Source: Numida meleagris (lineage: Eukaryota; Chordata; Aves; Galliformes; Numididae). From it: a stretch of 64,000 bases of DNA. Location: assembly GCF_002078875.1 (NCBI RefSeq), contig NC_034412.1:15664238-15728237 (forward strand), given 5' to 3'. Below the pieces are notes generated by a model, which was not told the origin of the DNA, ran no database searches, and was given only the letters and a program-made list of their open reading frames with translations. A program made the position numbers and the translations under genes. Below, piece after piece: positions 23,491 to 38,400 of this stretch (its first letter is position 1; every line of letters begins with the position of its first letter).

Positions 23491-26400
23491 CTGGAGGCTG
23501 ATTAGCAAGTAATCCAGTGGGAAAAAGATCTGCGTGAACAGCACTGTAGCGTTTAGTCTATAGGGAGGAAAGAATACGAAGCAACACCCTTCCCCCCTCC
23601 TTCTCCCTTCCCAAAAAAAAGAAATTCTTCTTCCACGAAGAATGTGTAGGTTAACCTTTAGCCCATGATATGGCTCAAGGAAATGAGCGGCCACTTAAAA
23701 GGACCATCTAAGCTTCAGTTTGATACCTCATACTGATGTATCTTTTGCACTCACCCTCACTGAAAAGCAGTGCAAGGCGCACAATTACTGCTGACGCAGA
23801 TTAGGCTGCTGCTTGGGGAAGGAGGGGAGGAGCTTCTTAACCTCACCAAAACAACCTCCCACCACCTGCTCCCATTACACGAGAACAAAACTACGCTCCT
23901 CAGACAGAATGAGCGTGACATTTATGCTGCTTTACTTATACTGATAAAAGATGTACACTCTGGAATGAAGCATTCTGCTTCAAAAGCATCCAGGATAAAA
24001 CTACGCAGTTTTATGTTCATCAAGAATTTGTAAGCACAATGCTTTGGAGGAAAACATTTCCTTTTTTCTGGACTGGAAATCTGTGTTATAGCTCCTCCTT
24101 TCAGGATATGTGCAGTTTTGCTTTCTCTCCCCTAAACCTGCAGCATGCACACAAAGCAAAAGCATTCACTCCCTGCATAGAAGCCACGAAAAAGGGAGCT
24201 GTCTGGATGTGCACAGAACACGTTCCCTGTTTCATTTTGTTCTGCCTCTTTCTCAAGTTACAGCCATATTTCTCATGCATAAATCTTGATTCAAATGAAT
24301 TAATTTCTAAAGTGAACAACTTTTAATCCAGTATTAGACATCAAACTCACAGAAGAAAGCCTTTTCAACTTAATGCATATTCATGTGAAAAGAAGTGCTA
24401 AAAAATACATAAGGCCTCACCTATAGCAAGAGCACTTCCTGCAGATTTACTAGCCCCAAACTGGAATATCAATATTACATCCCATCTAGGAGTACTCAAG
24501 TTAGCCACCTAAACATAGTACAAAACTCAGTCATCTCCTTCATGCAGCATTGGTCAACACTAATATTGAACAATACCCTGAGAAAAGCTTGCTCCAAGTG
24601 CTGTCTCTTTCTCAAGTAACTCCTACCACTTCCAGCACCCCTCTTCCAGCCCTGTGGAACAGGGTGGGCACTGTATGGCCATGTAACACATCCAAGAGAA
24701 CATTTCAAAAGGATGCTTTAAGAAGAGTTAAAAAGACAAAAAAAAAAAAAAAAGGGGAGGGTCTGAAGTTACAGAATGCTATTCTTTTGGTCAGGAGAAA
24801 AAGATCTAGAAAGGAAGTACCTGCAATGTAGAAAAACTGAAGGCAGTCCTGGGAGAAGAGAAATCTTTCCTAGCCCAGGGGCTAGCCTACAGCTTTGCTT
24901 CTGATTTTTTCTCTGCAAAGGACACTCTGAGAGGAAGATCAGTGGCTGTGCTGTAATTGGGGGAATTCCTTCATTTTTGTCAATTGGAGATTCCTGTCAC
25001 ATAGCAGCCTTTTATTTCCCATGTTTCTCCAAACTTCAGACCTCCTCTATCTCTGCCCCTGGTCACGCACCAAAAAGAGAGAAACTGCAATTTCTTTCCA
25101 TGTTACTTTAACAAAGATCTCTGTAAAATCATTACAATTTCATAAGTAATTTGAAGAACTACAAATTTTAATCCATAAGCATGAAACACGCAGGTAATGG
25201 GCATCTCCATGAGTAACTTCATGGGTAGCTCTAACTCAGCCATGAGGGGAACAGAAATCAAATGAAGGGTTTCTGACACTAACTTGGAAATACAGCTAGC
25301 AGCTTCTTTTCCAAAGTACCTCTGCTCTTGGCTATGTCTTCACTGCATGATTAATCCCAGTAATTGAACAACCCAGAAATAATCATCTTCCAGACGCATT
25401 ACTGCACCTTTTGGCAGTTTCCATGTCTTACCATTCTTGCACCAATGTTCACAGGGACCATGGCTCCATCAGCTCTGGAAGAAAATGCCCAATTTTCCTT
25501 CCAGTAACACCGTGGGAAGCACACTGGAGGAATATAGTGATCAGCCCAGGAAAAAAAAAAAAGCATCTATAAAATCAATCACGGGATTTTCTGCATAGAG
25601 TGCTTCATTACATAGGAGACAGGTGAAAGGATTTTGTGTATGTACACAGACGCATATATACACATACATAAGTCAGGGGGAGATGTCTCTTGACCTCTGG
25701 TTGCATTTGCACACTGAGAAAAGAGGAAGAAAAGTCTCCTTAGACTTACAATAGTTGCAGGACACAACAGGGCCAGGCAGATGGCTGTGGCAAGTAGTCT
25801 GGAAGCAGAACTATGCAACAGGAAGGAGGCAGACCTCTGTGGGAGACTTCTTGGCCAAGAGGATGACAAGCCTTTCCAGGCCCAGAGCAGAGTAGATTTG
25901 CAAGGCCTAAAGATTGCAAGCAGAGGCAAAAGGCTTTCAAGAAAAAGAGAATATACAATTTAAGATGCTACCTGACTACTTTGTGACTGAAAAAAGCAGT
26001 CCATCTGTCCCTGAACTAAGGGAAACTTGTGGACAAATGTATTACAGAGTTCGGTGCTACTGACGGTGCTACGGTCTCCACTTGGCTGGTAAATGAAGGA
26101 AGGCTCTCTGCAAAAATACAAACCCATACTTCCCAGGTCTTCACCTGGCCATGCCTGACTTAGTTCAGGGATCCTCATGTAATTATTTAGATTACATTTA
26201 TGTATTTATTAACAGATTTCTTCACCTTGAATGAACCACCTCCAAAGCCATTTGAAGCTTCTCCAGGGAGGGGCTGTCCCATGACAGATTTTTATATATG
26301 ACTTCCAGGCCTCAGATGAAGAGTTCCATGAATTGAGACTCCTTAGCAGACTGGAAAAAAGAATAAAACTAGAAATAGAGACTTCATAAAATAGAGGACT

Positions 26401-29400
26401 TAAATCCCAACATTTCTGACATCTAGCTATAATATTTACTCAGATGTGGCATGGACTCTTGTCCCCAAACTCTGAGTCCCAGTGAATAGGAAAAGAGGAT
26501 CAAGAACAAGACTTTTCAATACAGTGACCGAGTAAGCGAGTTATATCAGCCACATTTTGCCAAGAACAAAGTCTTACCAAACCAAACCCAGCATAGGTAG
26601 AGGTAAGGGTTGGCAGTTCACCTACACTTACAAATGAGGCCACAAAGATGCTGATTTTGACTGATTAGCATGTTCCTTGACCAAGCTAAGCTAACCTTGG
26701 CTTGCTTCTTTCTCCTTTACTCTGGCTCCTTGCCTTCTGTTACTTTTTCCTGTCTCTTGTGAGGTTAGTCCTGGTTCTCAGTTTCTCTTGCTGCCAGTCT
26801 GCAATTGCTGTAGCCTCACTATGCCCCTTGTAATATGGATTCCTTGTCTACCTAACCTCTGGGCACATCTCGTAACCTAAGCCTCATCTTGTTACTATCC
26901 TGGACCTTTGCAGGCCTCGTGTTCGGCATTTTTCAACTCCAACACCTAGTACTTGGTTTTAATCGGTCCCAACTGATAGGACTAAGTTAACAGTCTTAAC
27001 TTAATGATGAGACAATTATTTCCTCACATATATCATCATAAATCTTGTGTATGAGAGGCAAGGGAAATCTTACATCTTGCATCCTAAATCTTGGTTTGGC
27101 AAGCCTTTCACTGAATGTGCATGTGTGCTCACAAGTACCTAACAGCTACTGCAATGGCAAGGCCACAGTTCAAGTGTCTGCAGTAAGACAGCTGAAGTTA
27201 CAGTTTGATACTCCAGGCAGAAGGACACTTTTTAAATACAAAATGAAAATAGACACCTGCATAGATTGTGCAAAAAAGGAAATTATTGGTACAGGAGAAA
27301 TAGCTGCTTAGTTTTTCATCTGGATTTAAATTTGAGTTAAATATTTTTAAATGGCAGTAGTTTAATTAGGGTAAAACATATAGAAAACAAAGAGTCCTGT
27401 CCATTACATCACCTTCTTCTTTATAATCATAGTAAGTCGAAGGTAACTCTGAATGCAACTATGGTGTCACATGAGGAATTGGAGCTTCCACTCAGGGAGC
27501 ATAAAGATCAAGCAAAATCTGCACTTTTAGCAAGCTGCATAATTACCAGAGACCAAAGTCACACTGCCACCACCACAACCACCTGTAGAACTACATTCAT
27601 AAATGAGCACAGTACTCACCTTAAATTTGACTTAAGGTGACTGAGATTTGGTTTGTTCATGCTCTTTCCATCTGTCTATGATCAGCCTAAAGAAAGTGAA
27701 AAGCTACTGATCTCCCTATTTGTAATTAATTTTCAGCATGATATGCTGAAAGACTAAGCAGAGTCTTCTAGACAGCTTTCCCAAATTATTTCAACCTATG
27801 TGCCAGGTCAGCTTGAAATCTGTTCCCCTCATTGTTAAACATATGAACTTCTGTGGTTGCTCTTTCTCCCAGCCATGTTTGGCTCCTCTCACTCTGTTCT
27901 CCCTTTCATGCATACAGTGCTACTACAAATGTCACAAAGAACACAGAGTAAAGGAAGCTCTCATTGCTCTATCTTGGCATTTGGCTCAGCTATTTCACAT
28001 CCCTCGACAGCGTTCTTTTACTTCCAGAGAGCACAATGGCTATGTCCCTACCAGCAGTCCAGTTGTGGACTGACTATCCACAACCATGACATACATTTCT
28101 CTTAGTCTGATATTTCCCGAATACTGAGGAGGATTCATCTAAAGGTACAACAGCAGAGGGGTCCCCACTCATGTAAAAAACCAATTAAAGTTAAATGCTT
28201 AACTGCCATCTGTGCCTTTAAGAAAGACCTCTTCATTTTCCCCAGTGATCAATTTTTTTTCACATGGGACCAATTTTTGCTGTTATTGCTTAGGCAAAAT
28301 TCCCATTGAAGTCCATAGGGAACTTTGCCTGAATACAAAATGGGGAGCAAAACCCTCTGCTTATTTGCATAGACCACAAATCACAGAAATCACTTCCCAA
28401 TGCAAGTGATTTATCCTACATGACAGTTGGTGCAACTGGGCTATTTTTAACCATGATTTACTGTAAAATATTTCATTATATTTACCATTCAAGAAAAAAA
28501 AAAGTCAATTGATACTTTTTCCTTAAACTGGATTAGATTGAAAGATTCTGGCTGCTTTCCAAACCCATTAATTACTAAATGGTACATTTTCAACAGAAAC
28601 GTTAAGCTATAAGTAGTTCTTCTAGAGCCAGTTTGCTCCTAGCTAAAATCAATTAAAGCTGGTAAAGATACGTTTCTATGGTCAGGTCTCAAGTACAGAC
28701 AGCTGTATTTATAGCACAGTGGATGCTGGCAAATCCTCCAGCATGGATGGAGTTGTACTAGCTAAATTGTTTTTCTGTGCAGCTCATAGAGGGGCTAAGT
28801 AGGTGGTTTTATTATTCTGGGATAAATCCAGCTGCGTCAGTATGCTTGCACTCCCAATTTGCTCCGTTTCTGCTATCATAGCCTTGATTTCCCAGCCCCA
28901 AAGAAACATACACTATCCCATGGAGTGTAAAGGCAATGCAGCGTAAGCTTGCTTGTCACCACCACACCCTGCTGCTCATTCCCATTTTTGCGGCTTTGCA
29001 AGGAACTGGGTCATGGAAATGATCCAAACCAGAAATAATTTGGGGTGCGAATGAGGGGAAATCCAAAAACACAAAGACCAGCATGTTCTTTTCAACCAGA
29101 TCACTTCCTTACACCACACAAAGCAGAGGGCACTGCACAGCGTGAGAATGAGAATCCCTGCCAAAGCGGTCGGTGACTTTTAAAGTGGTAAGTCCTTCCA
29201 CCACAGACACCAGTGTGCTTCAGCTTCTAGCTGAATGACTCCACTGCCCACACAGCACACGTGCCAGAATTGTTGCACAGTGACTTGGCCTTCTGAAGCC
29301 TACAGGAGCAAAAAATTCTGAAGTCTGCAGGGGCACTGACAGGCACTCCTCACTGTTTAGAAACTCCAGAACAACTTCTCTGACAAGCACAAGCAACTCC

Positions 29401-32400
29401 CTCGGTTAGTTTAGAACTGGCAGAGAGAGGCAGGTACAGCATACAATGTGATTATAAATGTACGGTGCAAACTGCTTTCTCTACTAGAGCAGTTGACATC
29501 CTCCAGGCATTCAGATTTGTGTAAACCAGCACTGCAGCTACCAAAACAGAATCAAGAATGCTGTTCTGCTGCCCTCCTACCCCCAGCTATTCCTCTGGTC
29601 TTATGCTGGCACAATTCCTGCTTGGCCGTGTGGTGAAGCAGATTGGGAAACTGATCAAGCTGAGAACTAGCCTAGGATTTTGGCAGCACATGGATGTTAT
29701 TACTTCTAAGAGGACCACCCTGCCTACGGAACCAGCGGGCAGCAGAGAGCCAGGGTGGCCCAGCAGATGGAAGGCAGGCCAGTGGGGTCTCATTCAGGAG
29801 CAGCCAACTTCTTGCTTTCATCCAAGCTACTCGGAGACTCAGTTGTGAATAAGGAGCTCCAGTGAGACTCATGGCATTTCTGAACTGTGCAAATAAAGTG
29901 CCTGGAAGTGCACAGAGCACAAAACTTGTAAAAGCAGCCCACAATGAAATGCAGTACAAGAGATCTGGGAATGAGAGCTGGGAGGCAACTTATTTATTTT
30001 CCTGAAGCATGAAGTCTCCCATCTGTATTCATTAATATCATCTGCAATTTGTTCCCCCCAGCACTGCAGGTAAGTCCTGTCTAGTTAGGAAATGGGCACA
30101 GATAGGGAAAGTCAGATTTGCTCACTTTGATAAAACAGAATTGGGGCCATTACATAAAGGCATGCTAGAAGCTGAAAGACTTGCTACGTACATGAAGATG
30201 GCATTTAAGAGTAAGCTGTTGCTATTGGCTAAATTCATTAAGCCACTCATTTTATAAAGAAATTAAGAGGCTATATTTTGTTCGGTAAAATAAGCATTAT
30301 GAACCACAAACTGAATCATTTGTCAGATGTGTTCGCTTTTGGCATTTAATAAAAATCCACATGGAATATTCGTTGCTACGTGCATCAGGCCTGGACAGGA
30401 GGGCAAGTGAAGTTTGGAAGAAAAACTGTTAGCCCCTTGGAGAGAGCATGTACAACTTGGTGAAGGCTAAGGAAAAAAAGAAGTACAATACACAAAAAAT
30501 AAAAAATATACAGGCTTGTGAAAATATAGATGGTGAAGCAAAGCCAAAGAAATGGCCACAGCAGAAGAGAAACCGAGGATATGGACATGCGAGCTTCTTT
30601 GTTTTTCTTAATGAGACAAAGATTGTCTCAATTTCTAGCGCTGAAGAAGCAGTGACCTTTGGTGGAGGAGGGCAACTTCATGTGGGGCATTTTGGGTGGA
30701 GAGGGAGGCTGGTTCCCAAACACCTCATTCACAGAGGCAGTCACTGCACGAGGAGGCCTAGGGCTGCCCAGCACCTCACGCATCTGCAGTAGCCAGCAGT
30801 AGGCAATCACCATGCCCTGGGGCTGCCTCCAAGCAGAGAGAGCAGTGGGCAGACAAAGGAGGGTGGCTGCCAGCCAGGAATCACCAGCAGCTGCCAGGCT
30901 GCCCTCACTGGTGCGTGCTCCTTGCTGCCATCCTATGCTGACTTCCAAAACCAGAAAGCATGACAGTCACTGAGAGAACAGGTTGTTGACAAGGGCAGGT
31001 GTAGCCTGGCAAGCTCAGTCAGCACCAGCGGACCCCTTCATCTGGTCATAGCCTAGCCAAGCTCCAAGGAGGGCAACAAGTAGCAGAAGCTCATTTTTTT
31101 GTTCATGTGGGTACAGGGAGACAGACCTTATTTTACATGTCTGTGTGTCTAGCTGTAGGCTATCTAAGCACTTACCTCAGACAGAAGGGGAGGAGTAGTA
31201 GCTCTCCCCCATTCCAAAAATCCTCATCTCCACAGAGAAACAGGCTGAAGTCTGTAATAACATGTAAGTCATGGTAAACAATTTGGTGGAAGTGAGCTAT
31301 TTTTCCCATGTTCAGACAGAGCAATTTAAAAAAAGATCAAATTCTTCTAATTACTATGGAAACAATAATTTCCTGCAGGCACTGCGTACATACGCTGTTA
31401 GGAAAACCAGTTTTCACCACAGCTGGCTAATCATTTTATGTCAGTTAACTTACTTCTGTTCCCCCCCTCCCCATGCTTATTTTCTTGGAGAAAAATATTG
31501 TGATCCTTTATGTTCTCCCAGTATAATAGCCATTCCTATCAATGGAAGAGCTAAAATTGCTACCACTCAGGAAGAAAGGAATGTAAATGAGGAATACCAA
31601 TTAACCTCTTTACAATTAAGAATATCTCTATCTATTATAGTGCCCATTAGTGATACTCTAGTTAATGGTCTGTCAACATTTCCATTAGACCTTTTCCCCC
31701 TGCTCCCACACAGAACTAAATCCTAGCTAATCACCTTGAATATACCTCTATGGATTTGCACAATAGACACACACAGCTCAAATTAAGCAAAATACAGATT
31801 CTCCGTTATCTTAAGCCATTACATTCTCTTAAGTACCTGTTTTCTAATGTATCATTCTAAATACTCTGTACTCCAAATACACTAAATAATTTTACACAAT
31901 GATTCTCTTACACCACTCTCCAATGTTACAACTACATCACGTAGCTGAATAACACAACTGCAAAGATTTGTCCTAAATATACACTGTGAAAGTTGTAAGG
32001 TGAAGCTGTGTTCACAGCAGATTCCTTTTGTCTACTACAGTTAATATACTTTGCATTCCATATATATTTTTTTAAACCACTAGATGTGAGACAGTGAGTT
32101 ACATTTGGTGCCATGTACTATAATACCTAGAAATGACAGGGTTAACTAAGGACAAAGCATCAGTCTCAGTAGCTTAAGATCCCCTGGCATCCTTATGGTC
32201 AAACCACATTCTCCACACTACTGTAGTTTTTTGTGTGTCAAATTCATTACAAATGTATCACATTCATATATATTTCATTTGATAGTCCTTTCAACTCTCA
32301 AAATATACTTACGCATTTTATAGTGTGCTCATCATCAACTGTCCTCAGTTAAAGTGCTGGCTTACCAGGGAGAGTAAGCGCCCTGCAACCAACACCCAGA

Positions 32401-35400
32401 TGGAAAAGGAGAGGTGTCCAACATGAATCCTAGGCTACAGTTTAACCCTTATTTTCACCACCAGATTTCTCAGTAAATTTGCAATGGTACTGCTGGTTAC
32501 CTACATGCAGCTTGGCACCATTTTGAGCACTGAGCTTCCACACAGCAGATTACATATGCTACATTTTCCTGGCTTATTTATGATCTTGAAATAGAGGATC
32601 AACAGCTCTTATGCAAGCTAATTAAATGCATGTACACAGACTACCCCTCAGAAACAAAAGCTGTAGTATGCTCAGGCTTTTGTTTGGGACTGCTGTTTGC
32701 AAACTCTAATTAAAGCAACTGAAAATGACTCATTTTATGTATTAGCTGACAAAATACTGGTCAGAGAAAAAGCTGGTTTTGTTTGTTTGTTTTTTTAAAA
32801 ATAGTCTTTAGCCATACAAATCAATGCCACCATATGCATAAATGCTAGAAATACTGCTTTCTGGCAGCCCTGCAGGGATGTCCTTAGTTTTAAAGACTAG
32901 TTGAAATCACCCCTCCTTGAATTCCTGGGGCTACTCCAGTCAATATTTTAAGTCAGAAATATACAAGTATTTGCAATATCAGGCCAAATACCCACTTTAC
33001 TCACTGTATTTAAGAATTTCCTTATTTGTGACGTATCTTCAACATTAGTGTTTCTATTACCTTAACTACTGAGTACATATTAAACTAATCTCATCCAAGG
33101 AAGAAAGAATGACAGTACAATGGAAGTTACTGCTCACATTCTCCAGTGAGTGAAAGTGTTACTTGCGACAGGACTCTCAATGGAAAATGTCTGGCACCTC
33201 TTCAGGCAAGCCACAGAACTACACCTTTCTGCAAAATAATCATCAGGCAGTACCTATTATTTTGTCCAGACATGCCAAGAAAACAAATTATGATTTTTCT
33301 CCTAAGTTTAGGAGAATACTCAGCATTAAACAATCTCAAACATTACACATAACATTGTTTATGAATCAGAACTCTAGATTTAATAATGAGTTTTATATTG
33401 CAATTCTTTTAAGAAAATGTAGTGAATGGGAGAAAAGGAAATAGAGCATCCTTTTCTGCCCTGAGTTTACACATTAAAGGCCAGTTTCTGTTTTATTTTC
33501 TGAAAATAATTCAAAGCAAAAAACATGACCAGCCAAAAAAGCATTTAATTAAAATCCCAAACAATTCCACTTAGGATGCACCAACTTAAGCGAGGCCCAA
33601 GAAGCCAGGATAACTTATTGAGAAGGACAAAATCGGGTCCAAGGGACATTTTTCACCTTAAAGATGGTGGCTGTAGATAAATGGGCAGAATTTACAGGCA
33701 TTTCTGAGCTTTTATTTCAGGTACTTTTAGGTCTTTTGGACCACTAACGGATCAAAAATGATGATTAAATAATCAGCACAGCCCAAAAATTGAAGAGTGA
33801 CTTGTAGACCTTTTATTATCTAGATTAAACATTCAAAATCTTTTCAAAGCAGACTTAATCGTATGTCTCTAACTACAAATCTACATAGATCAGTTCTGAT
33901 TCAACACTCACAGTATGCTTTTCTGCTATGAAATTTCCCCCTAACTTACACATTTTGAGGGAACGTTAATGGCTATGTGTTTTTCCTTCATTATCAGGAG
34001 AATTTTACATTACTCCTATTTCAAGGCTTTCCGGTGACCAACAAGAAATTTAAACAAATTGATGTTTTCCTAGAATTTTCTTTTGGAAGAAAAAAGAACA
34101 TAAGAATAATGAACAAAAATACCACAAGAAGAGACCAATGGCATAGCTCTCACAAAGGTTCCAGTATGTAGTCCTCCTGTATTTCAGTTAAACATGCAGC
34201 CAAAATTAAGAATGCCTTCCTGGGTGTGTAAAATTCAGAAGCCCTTACCATATTGAAAGCTATGCAAACAGGGTGGCAGCAGGCACACAATCTGTTATTT
34301 TCTTTTGCCTTTACATATATATATAAAGGTGAAAAATGTGTACTATAGAATTCCTCTTTCACAGTCTCCTTGAAACAACATAATTCTTTCCCACCCAGCA
34401 TGCTTATTCCCAAATTATTTACTATTTGCTTTTCCCTTTAGAGTTATTTAGATAATTAGGTGGCTAGGGCAAGACAAAAACAGAACTTGGTTCAGGATGT
34501 ACTGAATTCAAGGCACTGTCACTGAGATGGCCATGCTGGGAGTTGGAGTACACATTCTCATCTTGGTGCATGAGAAGAGCAGAACTGCAGTTCTGCACTT
34601 CACACTATACTACTGCAGGCAGTTACAGCTGTCAGGGGAATATATCTGTCAGCAAACGTCACTGCTTATGTTATCCATCCAAATGGATAGATCTCTCTGG
34701 GAAATCAACAGTACATGTTCTTCTATGATGGTGATGTCACTACAAGCCCATTTCCCAAGGTGCTACTAGAAGGAATTAAGGCTACTTCCATAAGTTCTGC
34801 TGCAGTGGGTTTTTAGATGCATCAAGTTTTTTTTTCTACAATCACTTGAATAATTACACTGTAGGTCTCCAACATAACACAGATGGAGCCTGTGAAGAGC
34901 TGGTATTGTTTAAAGGCTCAGTGGCACAGAATTCAGTTGATTCCATGCACACGTTAAGAAAAGGATATGCGTGATCAAAAGCAACTGCAGGTTCATTTTA
35001 TTATTTAAGTTTCATCCCAACTTTGAGTCCCTTGGTTAACATTCGCTATAATTCCTTTGGCCTGATGTTGTGAATACTGCTGAAGAGTTGCTCAGAGATG
35101 TTCTAACAAAGCATTCTTACGTCAGAAAATACAAGTTCATTAAGCTGAAAGGTTTTTCAGGCAATATGAAACAGCAGCAGAAACCTGCCAGACTGGTGGC
35201 AAGCAACAGAGGAACTCAGATCCTTGAAACATCAGCTTTAGGGTTCATGACAAATTATCAGGCACTCTCCCACACAACGTAAGTGGCTCCATCAAAGCTT
35301 CCGTCTGTTCTATTACAAAGATCACCAGAAACCTCCTGGGCCACTACATAGCCATAGAGGGTAAACTTGGCAGTTGGACCAAAGCATACCCTCAATCTCT

Positions 35401-38400
35401 TTGCATGTTCTAAAGAATAAGGATGCAACACTAATCCAATTCCTTGCTAAAACTGGCAGCAAGAGGATGAAGTAGAGTTAGAATGCTCGTGCAGTATTCT
35501 GCACAACTGATCAGTGTTGTGTTAGATCCTTCAAACAGCTCAGGGAAACTTTCCAAGTGATTACATCCTCCTCTACATAAGACTACACTGTTGGATTTGG
35601 TCCTCTGCATCTGATCTTTAACTTGTTCTTTCCTGAGAATATCTCTGCTTTGCCTCGCTTGTCCATGTTGACAAGAATTCAAATCTAATGCCTCCATGTT
35701 CTTCTCTCACTGATAATTGGTCCACACAAACTTGAGCAAACTTGTTGCTTCAGCATAATATGAAAAGTTTCTAATAGGATTTTTACTTCCTGCTTGCTAA
35801 AAACAAGGCTATTTTGTGAGCCTTAGCTGCCAAACACCACAGGCATCAAACTCCTCACAGCAGTGTGCTCCACTGAAAGCAATGGAGAAACACCCCTGTA
35901 AAACAAGCATATACACAGGAAGAACATGTCCACTGAGTTTTATATCACTAATATGTTTCTATCACATAGGAAAAGAGCTAAGAAAGCTGCACAGAGAATC
36001 TCCAGATCTGTGTGATTGCCTGCTCACTGTTCACTGAGCTTTGTTTCTCTATTTATTACAAACTTACAGTACACATGAACTCAAGCCAACATCTAGGAAG
36101 AAATTAAAAGGAAGCCACTTGTGATGTTGTCACATCTGAATTCACACTGCTCAAAATTGGCACGTCCAAGAAAAATACATGAGTCTTCCCCTCTCCTTCC
36201 TTTATCCCCACAAGTCTGTAAGTTGAAGTGCACTGGAAATCTCAAATAGATAACTTCTTAATCCTCAGCAAAAAGAGGCCTTGAAGTTTCTCATTTCCAT
36301 AATTTAAGCAGAAATCTAAGGACTGTTCTTTGGTGGGATTTTTTTTCTTAATCATTTGTGTGAGTCATAAATAGGATATGAAATAATAAAGGGTGACATG
36401 AACTCTATTCCAGAACAGCACTCCAGAATGAGAGTTGCGTTACTGCTTATCTTTTGCTTCTAATTATTCATCTATTTCATGCCTCTTCATTGCCAAGATA
36501 GTTTAACATTTCTGATGCTTCATACTTTACTGAGGTTTAATTGCAGATAGCTTCAAGAGTGGAGGAAAAAACAATAAAGACATGGGCTAAGGGATTTTTG
36601 TTTAAACAGTAGATGCTGTTGCTATACAATTTAAAACAAGGTAACTCAGGGGGTGGCACAGGACTGGAAACAGTCAAGGATGCTTCTTGATCTCAAGCTG
36701 ATGAAGGTCAGGGTGACAAAGGTTAACAGAACTAGCACAGATTTTGTGTCCAGCTCCCAGTTACGTTATAGAGATCTCATTATAAAGAAAGCACACGTGC
36801 TTTGAAATAGACTTACTTGCACACTTAAATAAGACAGAGTCACAGAATACATTTCCTTCTGCTGAAGTGGAAGGGTTTTTATGAACAAACGCAAATAAGA
36901 GGATTCCTCAAAAATTGGTCTTAAGAAATGAAGATAGCAATTATGTCTCTATCTAGATTAAAGCTGAGAAATTGAAATTAACTGAAAATGAAATGACAGA
37001 TTCATATAGAAATACTACCAACCAACTCAGGAAAGCCTCCTTCATTATAGAGTATGATGTAATAAAGTACTGGCCACTTACAAAGCAATATGTGCAATGA
37101 TATTCTGATGCTGGTGTTTGACATGGAGTTACCACCACATTCTGTCATAGAATTAGAGTAAACAGATTATTGTTACTGGCCCAAATCAAAGGATACGGAG
37201 CAATGACTCACCTGAGGAGTACAAAAATCCTTCCCTGCTATGGACTTCCCATTAAGTTTGCTTCTCTCTCTCTGCATGTCTTCACACACATTTAGCAATT
37301 TTGCAAGAAACCTTAATACATTTTTCACTCCCCTATTCCTCCTTTAGCAAGGACCCAGAACAGCATCTGACATAGCTGTAATATATAACTGCTCTAAAAA
37401 TATATTGTTGTAGGCAGCAACAATGACAGTGAAGACCTGATGGAAAGCCACCAGTCCAGCCCCCGCCACATCTCATTTCTGATCACGCCTTCCTCGCTCT
37501 CTCCATCAACAGGAGCAAGGTACAGAGAGCTGCACCCCCTCACAGACTTCCTTAAATAGACACAGTGACTTGCCAAAACAGTACTCTAACTGTCTCACAT
37601 GTCACAAGAGTGCATAGCACTCTTGAGAAGATGGGCCAAAAACAAGGGTGGTAAGGAAACCCAAGAGAACGTGCAGAGGGCCATGCAGCAGTAATCTACA
37701 CAGTTTTAATTTACACCGTATAATTTTCTCTCCACATTCTGTGCCACAAGTATTATCATTTTAGTCTTTTAAACTTACTTATTATTCTCAAGGCTGGAAG
37801 AAGTGAACGATTTCTCACAGTAGCAAAGTACATCTGCAAGCAGGTCCAGGTGGTATACAAAACCAAGAGCTCACGATTTCAGAGATCAGGAAAAACATAA
37901 GCAGATCTGACTGCAATGAACTGTAATCTCTTCAGCTTCCTGATCAACTCACAGAAAAACAGACCATGCACATATTTTTCCCTTCCATTTTCATTAAGGG
38001 TCTTTTGAACCAGAACGTGTGAAGGAAAAGGCAAGTTCTGTTTGGGCGCCATTCACAAAACAGGATCTCTCATATACCCACTTTCCAAAATTGCATTTTT
38101 TGCAGCAGTGATTGATGCTATCCTAGTCTTCAATCACTGCCTTCCAATGCCTATTGACTATTAAAACAAGGCGACACAGGAAAAATTAAAATGAATTTTT
38201 TTCCACCAAACCAAGAGTTTCACAATGCAGAAACAATACAACAGTTGCCTTTTATATGCCAGATGAAAAATGTTGGATACCTGCAGGGAATTATGTAGAC
38301 TGCTCCAGGAGTTGGCTGACTCCTATGGAAGAACTGGGTTTTCACATGTCTTCACTATGCTCTGCAGTTGGTGGTGTTGTCTGCTTATTTACACACACGC

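Noticed and set aside
31271..31726. 151-codon frame on the plus strand
   Set aside because: One of the longest frames outside the CR1, but random-looking and low in GC, with no splice sites, domain or repeat resemblance. Frames of this size arise by chance in 128 kb of two-strand sequence.
37560..37600. Fragment resembling the core of a MIR-type SINE
   Set aside because: Only about a dozen bases agree with the remembered core, which is too little to support.
37605..37625. Perfect hairpin with 9-nt arms and 3-nt loop
   Set aside because: A couple of stems this short are expected by chance in 64 kb, and nothing around it suggests a function.
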